Shown piece by piece: positions 55,931-64,000 of a DNA stretch of 64,000 nucleotides. Positions within the stretch are counted from its first letter, which is position 1; every line of letters starts with the position of its first letter. The stretch is from an uncultured Bacteroidota bacterium. Its GTDB lineage: Bacteria; Bacteroidota; Bacteroidia; Flavobacteriales_D; Sanyastnellaceae. The stretch lies in assembly GCA_903932685.1 (NCBI GenBank), contig CAIZGX010000035.1, positions 49,942 to 113,941 on the forward strand, read 5' to 3'. The notes under the pieces are model-generated. The model was not told the origin of the DNA. It saw only the letters and a list, made by a program, of their open reading frames with translations, and did no database searches. Position numbers and translations under genes: made by a program.

Positions 55931-56685
55931 TGAAGATGAAACGCTGAAACAAAGTTGTTCGTTACGCGCTCTGCCAAAGGAAAATTAGACGTCGTGTGCG
56001 TAAGGTTGTCAATAGACAAATCAATTGGATCAATAGGCCTGTTGAAGACACTGTCAATTGCAACTTCAATGTTGAAGGTACGCGCATCTCCTTCCGATAA
56101 ACTCACATTTCCAGTATTGAAATGCAAGATGCGATACAACGGATCGTCTCCTGTATGATAAGAGTACGAATCCATCAATGGCGCATTCGGCGTACCTGTT
56201 AGCTCATACCTTCCTTCCACCTTCACAAAAATATATCCCGTGTTCCAGTACCAAAACATGCCATTGGAACCTTGCACACTCAGTGGATTGGAATTCTCGT
56301 ACTGAGAAGGATCTACATTCTTATTCAGATTAGCAGGCACTCCTAGACCGAAAGAAAGTGAAGAAAACGCTTGCGGAGAGACGTTTAGTGAAAGCGTCTG
56401 CGGTTGCAGAAGAGTAAACATAAAAGCTTGTTTCAACAAGGTTGAGTCAGAACCGTTGTGGGCATAAATATTCGACAAATAAAACTGAATATTTTCTACG
56501 CGAAGCTGCTGTCCGAAGGAATTCGTGTACACGGAATCAATTGAAAGTGGCTGACCGTTATAGGTAGGAACAAATTTCAGATGCACTTTCGGTTTTGGAG
56601 CTTGCGGACTTTCTTCTCCACACGACGCGAGAAATAGAGCAAGCAAAACCACGAAGAAATAATTATTCACAATTTTCATTTTCAT
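55927..56685 (-). CDS. MbnP-family copper-associated lipoprotein
   Basis: A 252-residue lipoprotein (lipobox LASC, Cys22) with a beta-rich fold matching MbnP: VHLKFVPTYNGQPL at the start, a VENIQFYLSNI strand, FSSLSFGLGVP, and the diagnostic segment GMFWYWNTGYIFVKVEG with Trp145 and Trp147. In methanotrophs, MbnP binds copper after the di-haem enzyme MbnH converts a Trp in this kind of segment to kynurenine. His-rich positions near the C-terminal half (YHTGDDPLY, ILHFN) may be copper ligands. It is the first gene of a four-gene unit with two di-haem proteins and YkgJ, divergent from the AddA-like gene 70 bases away. Confidence 0.87.
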   Translation of the reverse strand: MKMKIVNNYFFVVLLALFLASCGEESPQAPKPKVHLKFVPTYNGQPLSIDSVYTNSFGQQLRVENIQFYLSNIYAHNGSDSTLLKQAFMFTLLQPQTLSLNVSPQAFSSLSFGLGVPANLNKNVDPSQYENSNPLSVQGSNGMFWYWNTGYIFVKVEGRYELTGTPNAPLMDSYSYHTGDDPLYRILHFNTGNVSLSEGDARTFNIEVAIDSVFNRPIDPIDLSIDNLTHTTSNFPLAERVTNNFVSAFHLQ

Positions 56686-56755
56686 TGCTACATGGATTTA
56701 CTTTCACTTCACAGATTAAAGATAACATTGAATTCGCATATTTGACTTTCTATTG

Positions 56756-59700
56756 ATGGAAAATGAACCCTTTCTTGTATTAAAAAGTTCTGCGGGCAGC
56801 GGTAAGACTTATGCACTGGTTAGACACTTCCTTTTTCTAAGTTTAAAGAGCGAAGAGGCCTATGCCTACAGTCATATTCTCGCAATAACGTTCACCAATG
56901 CCGCAGCATCTGAAATGAAGGAGCGGGTGATGGAAAGACTGCATGAATTCACCTTTCCAAAAGCCTTGGAAGGAAAGAATGAATTGTTCAACGACATTCG
57001 GAAGGAACTCGATGTTTCTCCGATGATCTTGCAAGAGCGTGCGCGAAAAACTCTTTCGCACATGCTGCACAATTATTCGCGTTTGAGCATTAGCACCATT
57101 GATAGCTTTACGCACCGCATTGTACGGGCCTTCGCGAAAGACCTGCAGATACATCCCGACTTTTCCATTGAAATGGACACCGACAAGTTTTTAGAGCAAT
57201 GTGTTGATGCCTGTCTCGATGAAGTTGGAGAAGACGCTGAATTAACGACATACTTGGAAAATTACGTCATGAGTAATTTCGAAGAGGAAGAAGATTGGAA
57301 CGTTAAAAAAGGAATGATTGGCATTTCAAGACAACTGGTGAAGGAAGATGCGCGTAGCATTTTACAATTGTTCGAGCATATACACATCACCGATTATGAC
57401 GCGATAAAAAAATCTTTTCAGAATAAGCTACAAGAACTAACTCAAGAACTTTTTGAACGAATAGACAACGTCTTCGAAAAGATTGAAGAGAATAATCTCA
57501 CCCTTCAGGATTTTTTCAGCAACGGGAGCGGAACGCTTACCTATTTAAGAAAAATAAGATCTGGGAAATTCGAATTACCCGGCGCTAATCTCCACAAGGT
57601 GCTCGTAAAAGGTTGGGGCAAACCCAAGCAAGCGCAAGTGGAGGCCCTTAATCCGATGCTCAATGAAACTGCAGAGTATGTTATTGAGTGGGTTTCGGGA
57701 AACAACAAGCACGACTTCACTAGAATCAGCAAAATACTTCCACGCATATTCACCACTGGGCTACTAAGCAAGTTGAATGAAGTGAGTCAGCGCATTAAAA
57801 CAGAAGAAAATCTGTTGCTTATTTCAGACTTTCATGCCATTGTTTCCGCTGTGGTTCAAGAAAGCACCGCTCCGTTTATATACGAGCGTGCAGGTGAACG
57901 TTATCAGCACATTCTTATAGATGAGTTTCAAGATACTTCTGAGATGCAATGGAAGAATTTCCTTCCACTTTTCGAAAATGCAATAGCACAAGGAAATTTC
58001 AATTTGGTGGTTGGAGATGGAAAGCAGAGTATTTATCGTTGGAGAAATGGGAATGTTGAACAATTCGTTCGTCTTCCGAAATTATATGAGGGTGCTCCGG
58101 CTAGCATGCAACACTTGTTGAACGATGCGTACAAAGAAGAAGTGTTGAATACAAATAGAAGAAGTGGAAAAGCCATCATTGAATTCAACAACACCCTTTT
58201 CGGTGCGCTGAAAGAAAAACTCGGGCCACTTCAAGATGTGTACGACCAGCACGAGCAAGAATGCAGCAAAAAACACCCCGGTTATGTGGAAGTTCAGACC
58301 ACTATAGTCGACAGAAAGGATCCAAGTGATTTGCACATGCTGAATGGCATTGTAAATGCCATTCGTGAGTGCAAAGCAGACGGATATGAATGGGGCGACA
58401 TTGCTATTCTAACGCGGAAAGGCAAATCGGAATCAACAAAAATTTCAGAATTCATTCTTCAACAAACTGAAAAAATTCCATTGACAACGGAAGACAGTTT
58501 CTTGGTTCAAAATTCCAACGAAGTACAGCTGCTTATGGCGTGTATCAACTACTTCGGAAAAGAAACTGAAAATTTTTATCGATTCAATTTAATTCGTAGA
58601 ATATGCGATGTGTTTCCAGATAAATTCAACTACAGTGAAATTATTTCAACGTATATAGAGCAGTTGGAAAGAGGGAAACTTCGTTTTAAAGTGAATGAAT
58701 TTCTAGATGATAATTATCCTGGGCTTCGAAACATTGTAAAAGAGAATGCTCACCCTTTCGAGTGTATTCAAGAATTGATTCGCTATTTCCAATTGCCTTT
58801 TGATGTGTATTTGGAATTCTTCGAAAATCAATTGCTTCAACTTTCACACAGAAACGGAATGGGATTTTCAGAGATGACCGATTGGTGGAACGACAACCGC
58901 GGTAAGCTTTACATTCAAAGTGGCTCGCAACAAAATGCCGTTCGCATATTAACCATTCACAAGAGTAAAGGGCTTCAATTTCCAGTTGTGATCTTTCCTA
59001 AATTCGATACGAAACACCCGAATCAGACGCTTTGGGTGAACGCGCCAAATGTCCACCCCGGCTATACCAAAGGACTCATCAACTTCACACCCAGCAAGGC
59101 TCCCAAGGAAGATGATCCAGAAGAAATTCGAACAGAGAACAATAAAATTTTGCTCGACGACATGAACCTACTTTACGTAGCGCTCACTCGTCCGGAAGAC
59201 CGCTTGTACTTCCTAACCGAAAGCAAACCGTCTTCAACGAATAGCGCATTAAACACGTATCTCTACGAATACTTCAACACCCATCACGCAGGTTTGAATA
59301 AATTTCAATTTGGAGAAAAAGTGAAACACGTGAAAGAGGAAAAAGCAGAAGAAAAAGCAATTGCTCTTTTAGATGGTACGCGACTCAATGCCGTGCAGCC
59401 TGACTTCCGCATGCGTGAAACGAAACGCAAAGACATGGAAGGAAAAGAAGCCCTTGTCATGGGAAACCACTTGCACGCTTGTCTTTCAACCCTCAATCAC
59501 CTGAGCACTTGGGAAGAATCTTTGTCGAATTACCTCTTCGAACACACAGAGCTTCAACAAAAAGAAAAAGAAGTGCTCTCCAATCAGGTGAAAGAAACTT
59601 TGAGCCACGATTCCTTTCAGCAAATATTTAATACAGTTGATGAAGTACTCACCGAGCATGACATTCAGGTGAACGTGCGCGAAGTGGCTCGTCCAGATCG

Positions 59701-59878
59701 AATTCATTTGGGGACGGACTATGTTGAAGTGTATGACTTCAAAACAGGCGCAGAAATGGACAAGCATTTTCAACAAGTGAAGAGCTACATGTCTGCGCTA
59801 CAAGCCGCAACGGATAAGACTGTTAGAGGATATCTTGCTTACACCAAAACGGGAACGTTGAAGGAAGTTGTGCTCTAA
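56756..59878 (+). CDS. addA: AddA-like UvrD helicase/exonuclease
   Basis: A 1040-residue helicase-nuclease. The Walker A motif is AGSGKT (13-18), the Walker B/motif II is DEFQDT (389-394), a GDGKQSIYRWR motif III follows, and motif VI reads LLYVALTRPEDRLY. The C-terminal PD-(D/E)XK nuclease has PDRI and DFKTG (994-998). The ATG at 56756 is chosen; a TTG one codon earlier is also in frame. With the AddB-like protein at 41457 it should resect double-strand breaks before RecA loading. A near -7 box (CATATTTG, 56737-56744) precedes it. Its stop abuts the stop of the convergent aminopeptidase gene with no intervening base. Confidence 0.93.
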   Translation: MENEPFLVLKSSAGSGKTYALVRHFLFLSLKSEEAYAYSHILAITFTNAAASEMKERVMERLHEFTFPKALEGKNELFNDIRKELDVSPMILQERARKTLSHMLHNYSRLSISTIDSFTHRIVRAFAKDLQIHPDFSIEMDTDKFLEQCVDACLDEVGEDAELTTYLENYVMSNFEEEEDWNVKKGMIGISRQLVKEDARSILQLFEHIHITDYDAIKKSFQNKLQELTQELFERIDNVFEKIEENNLTLQDFFSNGSGTLTYLRKIRSGKFELPGANLHKVLVKGWGKPKQAQVEALNPMLNETAEYVIEWVSGNNKHDFTRISKILPRIFTTGLLSKLNEVSQRIKTEENLLLISDFHAIVSAVVQESTAPFIYERAGERYQHILIDEFQDTSEMQWKNFLPLFENAIAQGNFNLVVGDGKQSIYRWRNGNVEQFVRLPKLYEGAPASMQHLLNDAYKEEVLNTNRRSGKAIIEFNNTLFGALKEKLGPLQDVYDQHEQECSKKHPGYVEVQTTIVDRKDPSDLHMLNGIVNAIRECKADGYEWGDIAILTRKGKSESTKISEFILQQTEKIPLTTEDSFLVQNSNEVQLLMACINYFGKETENFYRFNLIRRICDVFPDKFNYSEIISTYIEQLERGKLRFKVNEFLDDNYPGLRNIVKENAHPFECIQELIRYFQLPFDVYLEFFENQLLQLSHRNGMGFSEMTDWWNDNRGKLYIQSGSQQNAVRILTIHKSKGLQFPVVIFPKFDTKHPNQTLWVNAPNVHPGYTKGLINFTPSKAPKEDDPEEIRTENNKILLDDMNLLYVALTRPEDRLYFLTESKPSSTNSALNTYLYEYFNTHHAGLNKFQFGEKVKHVKEEKAEEKAIALLDGTRLNAVQPDFRMRETKRKDMEGKEALVMGNHLHACLSTLNHLSTWEESLSNYLFEHTELQQKEKEVLSNQVKETLSHDSFQQIFNTVDEVLTEHDIQVNVREVARPDRIHLGTDYVEVYDFKTGAEMDKHFQQVKSYMSALQAATDKTVRGYLAYTKTGTLKEVVL

Positions 59879-61168
59879 TTATTTAGCGCACAAGGCTTCA
59901 ATCTCTTCCACTTCCAACGGGAAATTCGCGAATAAATCACGGTTTCCGTTTTCAGTAATCACTATGTTGTTCTCTAAACGAATACCTAGATTTTCTTCCG
60001 GAATATAAATGCCCGGTTCAACGGTAAAGACATTTCCAACTTCAATGGGTTTGTTCCAATTTCCAACATCGTGAACATCTAATCCCAAGAAGTGAGAAGT
60101 TCCGTGCATGAAATATTTCTTGTATGCTGGCCAAGACGGATTTTGATTCTTCACGTCTTCTTCCGAAATCAAATTCAATTTCAACAATTCAACCGTCATC
60201 ATCTCGCCTACTGCCACGTGGTATTCAGACATGATCACACCTGGCTTCAAATAAGCCGTGGATTGTTTCATTACCGAAAGAACTGCGTTGTATACGTTTT
60301 TCTGGCGCTCTGTGAATTTTCCACTCACAGGCAAACAACGCGTCATATCTGCAGCGTAATTACCATACTCGGCACCTACATCTAGCAAAATAACGTCGCC
60401 TTCTTTGCACGGCTTGTCGTTGTCTATGTAATGAAGCACACAAGCACTTTCGCCCGAAGCGATAATTGGCGTGTAAGCAAATCCACGTGAGCCGCTACTC
60501 AAAAACTCGTGAGCGAATTCCGCTTCAATGAGGTATTCCATAACACCTGGACGGATCATTTTCATGACACGCAACAAACCGTTATGCGTAATGTCGACAG
60601 CCTTTTGAATTTGAGCAATTTCCTCTCCGTCTTTGACAGCGCGTAAAGCGTGCATGATAGGAGCTGAACGGTCTATGGTGTGATGAGGGTATTTCTCGCG
60701 GAACCATTTCGACAAGCGCATTTCACGAGTCTCCACTTCTATGGTAGCTCGCGAATGCTCGTTGCTATTCAAGTAAACGCAAGCAGCTTCGCCGATAATA
60801 GTATGAAGAGTTTTTTCGAATTCAGAACTCCAATAAATGGTTGTAACACCCGTGCGATCTTTGGCTTGAGCTTTATTCAATTTCGATCCTTCCCAAACAG
60901 CAATGTGATCATTCGTTTCGCGAACAAAGAGCATTTCTTTATGCGCCGGATTTGTAGCATCTGGAAACAGAATCAACATGGTTTCTTCTTGATCTACACC
61001 CGTCAAATAAAAAATATCGCTGTGTTGTTTGAACGGCAAAGTACCATCGGCACTCGTTGGATAAATATCGTTACTCGTAAAAATAGCCAAGCCCTTCTCT
61101 TCCATGCGAGAAGCAAAGCGTTTGCGGTTGTTTGAATAATGTGTTGAAGAAAGAGCTGTGTAGCGCAT
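59879..61168 (-). CDS. pepP: Xaa-Pro aminopeptidase, M24B family
   Basis: A 429-residue metalloenzyme that removes N-terminal residues before proline. An N-terminal creatinase-like domain (about 1-165) precedes the pita-bread fold. The five metal ligands can be placed: Asp in LLDVGAEYGNYAAD, the second Asp of the same segment, His in MHGTSHFLGLDVHD, Glu in TVEPGIYIPEE and Glu in GIRLENNI. No signal peptide, so it is cytosolic and probably recycles dipeptides and peptides. It starts at the ATG at 61168; a -7-like box (TACCTTTA) lies at 61187-61194. The stop is directly next to that of the convergent addA gene. Confidence 0.95.
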   Translation of the reverse strand: MRYTALSSTHYSNNRKRFASRMEEKGLAIFTSNDIYPTSADGTLPFKQHSDIFYLTGVDQEETMLILFPDATNPAHKEMLFVRETNDHIAVWEGSKLNKAQAKDRTGVTTIYWSSEFEKTLHTIIGEAACVYLNSNEHSRATIEVETREMRLSKWFREKYPHHTIDRSAPIMHALRAVKDGEEIAQIQKAVDITHNGLLRVMKMIRPGVMEYLIEAEFAHEFLSSGSRGFAYTPIIASGESACVLHYIDNDKPCKEGDVILLDVGAEYGNYAADMTRCLPVSGKFTERQKNVYNAVLSVMKQSTAYLKPGVIMSEYHVAVGEMMTVELLKLNLISEEDVKNQNPSWPAYKKYFMHGTSHFLGLDVHDVGNWNKPIEVGNVFTVEPGIYIPEENLGIRLENNIVITENGNRDLFANFPLEVEEIEALCAK

Positions 61169-61200
61169 AAAAACTTGTTTATGCCATAAAGGTACAAAGC

Positions 61201-61911
61201 CTATTGAACAGCAGGAGTTGATTTTTCCTTTTTCTTATTGAATTCCCACTTGTACCCCGTGAGAATAACAAAATCCATATCCGCATTCGAAAGATCGCGC
61301 TGTACCAAATACCCGACAGATAAGGCATTCGACTTATCTAGCTTATACTTTAAAGACACTTGGCTTCGCCAATTCGAGTTTTCCAATGTAATTGGAAGGA
61401 AGAACAATTCATGACTCACTTGAAAAGTTAATTTTTCCGACTTTGAATATTCTAAAGTAAACTTCTCTCGCCAAATAGATTTAATATCAATCTCTGAGGT
61501 AATAGCACGAGATATTTGACAGCGCGTTGTTGATGAAAATTTAAATTTTTTATAGGGGAAAATCACTTGGGCTCCCAAAGACCATCTCTTTCTAACGTTG
61601 AACCAATCTTCTTCTCTCTTTGCCCCCACTCGATATTCCAGAGAAGTTGTCAGGTATTTACTCCATTTTTTATCGGTTCCAAAATCAGAAAAAACGTTAC
61701 TCACTTGTGAGGCGTTTTCGTTAAATCGAATTTCAGGGTTTATGCGTAAGGACCAATCTTTAAATATTTTCGGGTCTTTCCTCGGAGTCAAATCTTTGAT
61801 GTCACTCGAAAAAGAGAACGTATTCCACATGCCTGCATCGTTTACATTCTGAGCAGAGGCAAGCGATGCGAGAAATAAGAAAATTCCCAACGCTGCATTA
61901 CGGCGTATCAT
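61201..61911 (-). CDS. DUF2490 family outer-membrane protein
   Basis: A 236-residue exported protein (signal about 1-20, ending ASAQ) with alternating beta strands rich in aromatic residues: WSLRINPEIRFNEN, TSLEYRVGAKREEDW, RWSLGAQVIFPYKKF and KFTLEYSKSEKL. This matches the DUF2490 barrel-like family, which lacks an assigned function. The start overlaps the end of the small lipoprotein gene by 14 bases, and both lie in one transcript with the YebC gene. The end is basic and Lys-rich (EFNKKKEKSTPAVQ), which is unusual for a barrel that should end in an aromatic strand, so the C-terminus may be a soluble tail. Confidence 0.82.
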   Translation of the reverse strand: MIRRNAALGIFLFLASLASAQNVNDAGMWNTFSFSSDIKDLTPRKDPKIFKDWSLRINPEIRFNENASQVSNVFSDFGTDKKWSKYLTTSLEYRVGAKREEDWFNVRKRWSLGAQVIFPYKKFKFSSTTRCQISRAITSEIDIKSIWREKFTLEYSKSEKLTFQVSHELFFLPITLENSNWRSQVSLKYKLDKSNALSVGYLVQRDLSNADMDFVILTGYKWEFNKKKEKSTPAVQ

Positions 61912-62314
61912 AAATGGTTAAATCTGATATAACCGCATGATCTTCATTGTCTGTAAGTTCCACTTCCTTTAGTACAACCATTTTCATGGGATCTGAAGCT
62001 GGAGGGTTTTGTCCTAATGTATCTCTGCTGTAGGTGTAAACTGTGTATTTGCCCTTCCTCAAATTTCTAAACTCATAATTACCATTGTAATCCGACATGA
62101 CTTTATCGTCTGGAGAAACATGTTCTCCGTAAACGATATAGACTTCGACATCTGCAGCAGGCACGGTGTATATTGCCGTAGCCGGATTGGTTAAAACAAC
62201 ACGAAACTCTTTCAATATAGTTCCGGAAATAGTGCCCGCCCCTCCTGTGCCAGGATCCTTCGTACACGCCGCAAACACGGTTGTAACGATTAACAAGAAA
62301 ATTATTTTTTTCAT
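61898..62314 (-). CDS. Small lipoprotein with carboxypeptidase-regulatory-like domain
   Basis: A 138-residue lipoprotein (signal MKKIIFLLIVTTVFAACTKD, lipid Cys17) with a short Gly-rich linker and a beta-sandwich of the CarboxypepD_reg/Cna-B-like class: VEVYIVYGEHVSPDD, SDYNGNYEFRNLRKGKYTVY. Such domains often mediate contact with other envelope proteins. The neighbouring DUF2490 gene overlaps its end by 14 bases, suggesting the two act together at the outer membrane (inference). Its start shares one base with the YebC stop (TAATG). Confidence 0.82.
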   Translation of the reverse strand: MKKIIFLLIVTTVFAACTKDPGTGGAGTISGTILKEFRVVLTNPATAIYTVPAADVEVYIVYGEHVSPDDKVMSDYNGNYEFRNLRKGKYTVYTYSRDTLGQNPPASDPMKMVVLKEVELTDNEDHAVISDLTIYDTP

Positions 62315-63024
62315 TATCCTAAATTGTGATAGACTGCTAGAACATCTTCGTCGGCCTCAATCTTTTCAATCAATTCCAAAATCTCATCTGTTTGCTCTTC
62401 AGTAATCTCCGCGTAGGTATTTGGAATTCTCTCCAATCCAGCTTTAGTTGGAACAATTCCGCGGTCTTCTAAAGCCTTCTGCATATTTCCAAAATCTGAA
62501 AACACGGTATAAACAACCATTTCATTCTCCTCCTGCTCTGAACTATCAAGACCATGATCAATCAATTCCAATTCCAATTCTTCCCATGAAGGAATTTGAT
62601 CCATAGCCAATCTGAATACCCCTTTGCGCTCAAAAATGAAAGACAATGATCCGCTGTTTCCCATGAGGCCACCGCTTCTATTAAAATACAAACGAATGTT
62701 TGCGACAGTTCTTGTTGGGTTATCGGTAGCTGTTTCGACCAAGATTGGAATTCCGTATGGACCATACCCCTCGTAAACCACCTCTTCGTAGTTGCTGGCA
62801 TCTTTACTAGAAGCCCTCTTGATTGCGGCATCTACTCGATCTTTCGGCATGTTAACACCTTTCGCATTTGCTACACATTGACGCAAACGTGGGTTGTAAG
62901 ACGGATCTGGTCCACCCGCCTTAACGGCCATTGCTATTTCCTTTCCTATACGCGTAAAGGCTTTCGCCATACGGTCATAGCGCGCGAACATCTTGTGCTT
63001 ACGCTTTTCAAACATTCTTCCCAT
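62314..63024 (-). CDS. YebC/TACO1 family protein
   Basis: A 236-residue protein of the YebC/PmpR/TACO1 family, seen from the N-terminal FEKRKHKMFARYDRMAKAFT, ANAKGVNMPKDRVDAAIKRA, YEGYGPYGIPILVE and NRSGGLMGNSGSLSFIFE motifs. Members were long annotated as transcriptional regulators, and some are now linked to translation of proline-rich stretches. Assignment to either role here is by family only. The N-terminus (MGRMFEKRKHKM) is complete. It is first in a three-gene overlapping unit with the small lipoprotein and DUF2490 genes. A -7-like box TAGATTTA (63029-63036) is just upstream. Confidence 0.95.
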   Translation of the reverse strand: MGRMFEKRKHKMFARYDRMAKAFTRIGKEIAMAVKAGGPDPSYNPRLRQCVANAKGVNMPKDRVDAAIKRASSKDASNYEEVVYEGYGPYGIPILVETATDNPTRTVANIRLYFNRSGGLMGNSGSLSFIFERKGVFRLAMDQIPSWEELELELIDHGLDSSEQEENEMVVYTVFSDFGNMQKALEDRGIVPTKAGLERIPNTYAEITEEQTDEILELIEKIEADEDVLAVYHNLG

Positions 63025-63070
63025 GTGGTAAATCTATTTTTGGTCCTTGCGGACAAGACAAAAATACAAC

Positions 63071-64000
63071 TTATGCTGCTCCTAAAATACGCAGATGGCT
63101 AATGTGTGCCTGAACGGCAGATAATACATTCGGATATTCTTGGTATTCCAAGCCAAATTCTTTGCACGTATCTCGAACAATTTCGCTAATTGCCGGATAA
63201 TGTATATGACTTATTCTTGGAAAAAGATGATGCTCTACCTGGAAATTCAATCCCCCCGTTAACCAGGAAACAACCTTGTTTTTCGTAGCAAAATTCGCCG
63301 TGGTATTCAATTGATGAACGGCCCATTCATCTTTCAACGTTCGACCTTGAGTCTCTGGCAAATGAAAAGATCTTCCTTCAACAATGTGAGCCAATTGAAA
63401 TACAACTGCGATAATCCAGCCCGTGACAAAAAGCATTACACCGTATCCAATGAGTGCTTTCAACCAACCAACTACCAGCAAAGGAATAATGAAAAACACA
63501 ACAAAATAAAAAACCTTGCTCCCCCAAAATATAATGTGTTCATTGCGCGGAATTTTACGAATAGGCGTCTCACCTATTTTTCGGGTGAAATACTTATTGA
63601 AATCCTTCACATATACCCACAAAAAGTAGGTCGTTCCATAGATTAATGCCCAATAAATGTGTTGATATTTATGGAACCAATACTTCTTTTGTTGCTCGTT
63701 TACACGTAAGAAAGGTTCTACATCAATATCCTCATCGACCCCATGAACGTTGGTGTACACATGATGAAGTTGATTGTGTTTCAACTTCCATAAAAAAACA
63801 TTTCCTCCAATAATGTTCAACGAATAGCCCATCATTTGGTTCACCCAAGACTTGGAAGAGAAACTTCCATGAGCACTGTCGTGCATAAGATTAAAGCCAA
63901 TGGCCGCGAAAACCATTCCCAATAATGCCCACAAAATAACTTGCGCACCCCACGATTGAAAAAACAACAGAGAAGCATATACCACGGCTATAGCAACCAA
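63071..64000 (-). CDS. Fatty acid desaturase, QVEHH type (5' part outside window)
   Basis: The frame stays open to the window edge, so the N-terminus is missing; 309 residues are visible. His boxes HDSAH, HNQLHH and QVEHH match the desaturase at 45621, and the C-terminal third is very similar ([20 protein letters not shown] against [20 protein letters not shown]), so the two are paralogues. The stop lies 46 bases before the YebC start. As with its relative, it should introduce a double bond into a fatty acyl chain in the membrane; whether the two differ in position or chain specificity cannot be read. Confidence 0.92.
   Translation of the reverse strand: [309 protein letters not shown]

Overview
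The window is chromosomal DNA of a Bacteroidota bacterium, most likely of the order Flavobacteriales. Several lines of evidence agree. There are four secreted giants with type IX secretion (T9SS) C-terminal sorting regions and a PorP/SprF-family partner. There are Bacteroidota-restricted families (DUF5686, DUF4292, group II GGGP synthase, propeller-type hybrid-like sensor kinases). Shine-Dalgarno sites are mostly absent, and the Bacteroidota -7 promoter box TAnnTTTG recurs just upstream of start codons. I see no rRNA, tRNA, CRISPR array, insertion sequence, prophage or plasmid gene. Coding density is very high: no gap between genes reaches 100 bases, and many neighbours overlap by 1 to 14 bases.

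Layout. 1-4.4 kb: a cut-off outer-membrane barrel gene (minus), then (p)ppGpp synthetase/hydrolase, GGGP synthase and 3-hydroxyanthranilate dioxygenase (plus). 4.4-10.7 kb (minus): enoyl-CoA hydratase and dUTPase ending at a clear terminator hairpin, then an operon of nucleotidyltransferase, TPR lipoprotein, DUF4292 lipoprotein and an EnvC-like M23 protein. 10.7-15.7 kb (minus): a large T9SS protein and glycerol-3-phosphate dehydrogenase. 15.7-35.2 kb (plus): a LytTR regulator with its propeller histidine kinase, a small acidic lipoprotein, DNA polymerase IV, a PabB-like enzyme, TilS, DsbD, DUF5686, phosphatidylserine synthase, PurS, an amidase, a 1474-residue secreted protein containing a lysyl oxidase domain, and a DUF3108 protein.

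35.2-44.2 kb: a 2-aminomuconate-deaminase-like protein and a secreted BNR-repeat protein (minus), a MORN-repeat protein (plus), a block of short tandem repeats, then a glycosyltransferase and an AddB-like nuclease (minus). 44.2-46.7 kb (plus): a small unknown protein, MurB and a fatty acid desaturase. 46.7-56.7 kb (minus): a PorP/SprF protein coupled to a 1839-residue PKD adhesin (a SprB/SprF-like pair), a YkgJ cysteine-cluster protein, and a tight MbnP plus two MauG-like di-haem protein cluster. 56.7-59.9 kb (plus): an AddA-like helicase-nuclease. 59.9-64 kb (minus): aminopeptidase P, a DUF2490 protein, a small lipoprotein, a YebC-family protein and a second, cut-off desaturase.

How the genes work together. 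Much of the window serves the cell envelope: cell-wall synthesis and remodelling (MurB, EnvC-like, amidase), lipid synthesis (GpsA, PssA, desaturases) and surface proteins exported by T9SS. The most unusual content has a copper and protein-oxidation flavour: a T9SS-exported lysyl oxidase protein carrying dockerin-like and MopE-type repeats, and an MbnP-type lipoprotein translationally coupled to two di-haem MauG-type enzymes. The link between those two loci is inference only.
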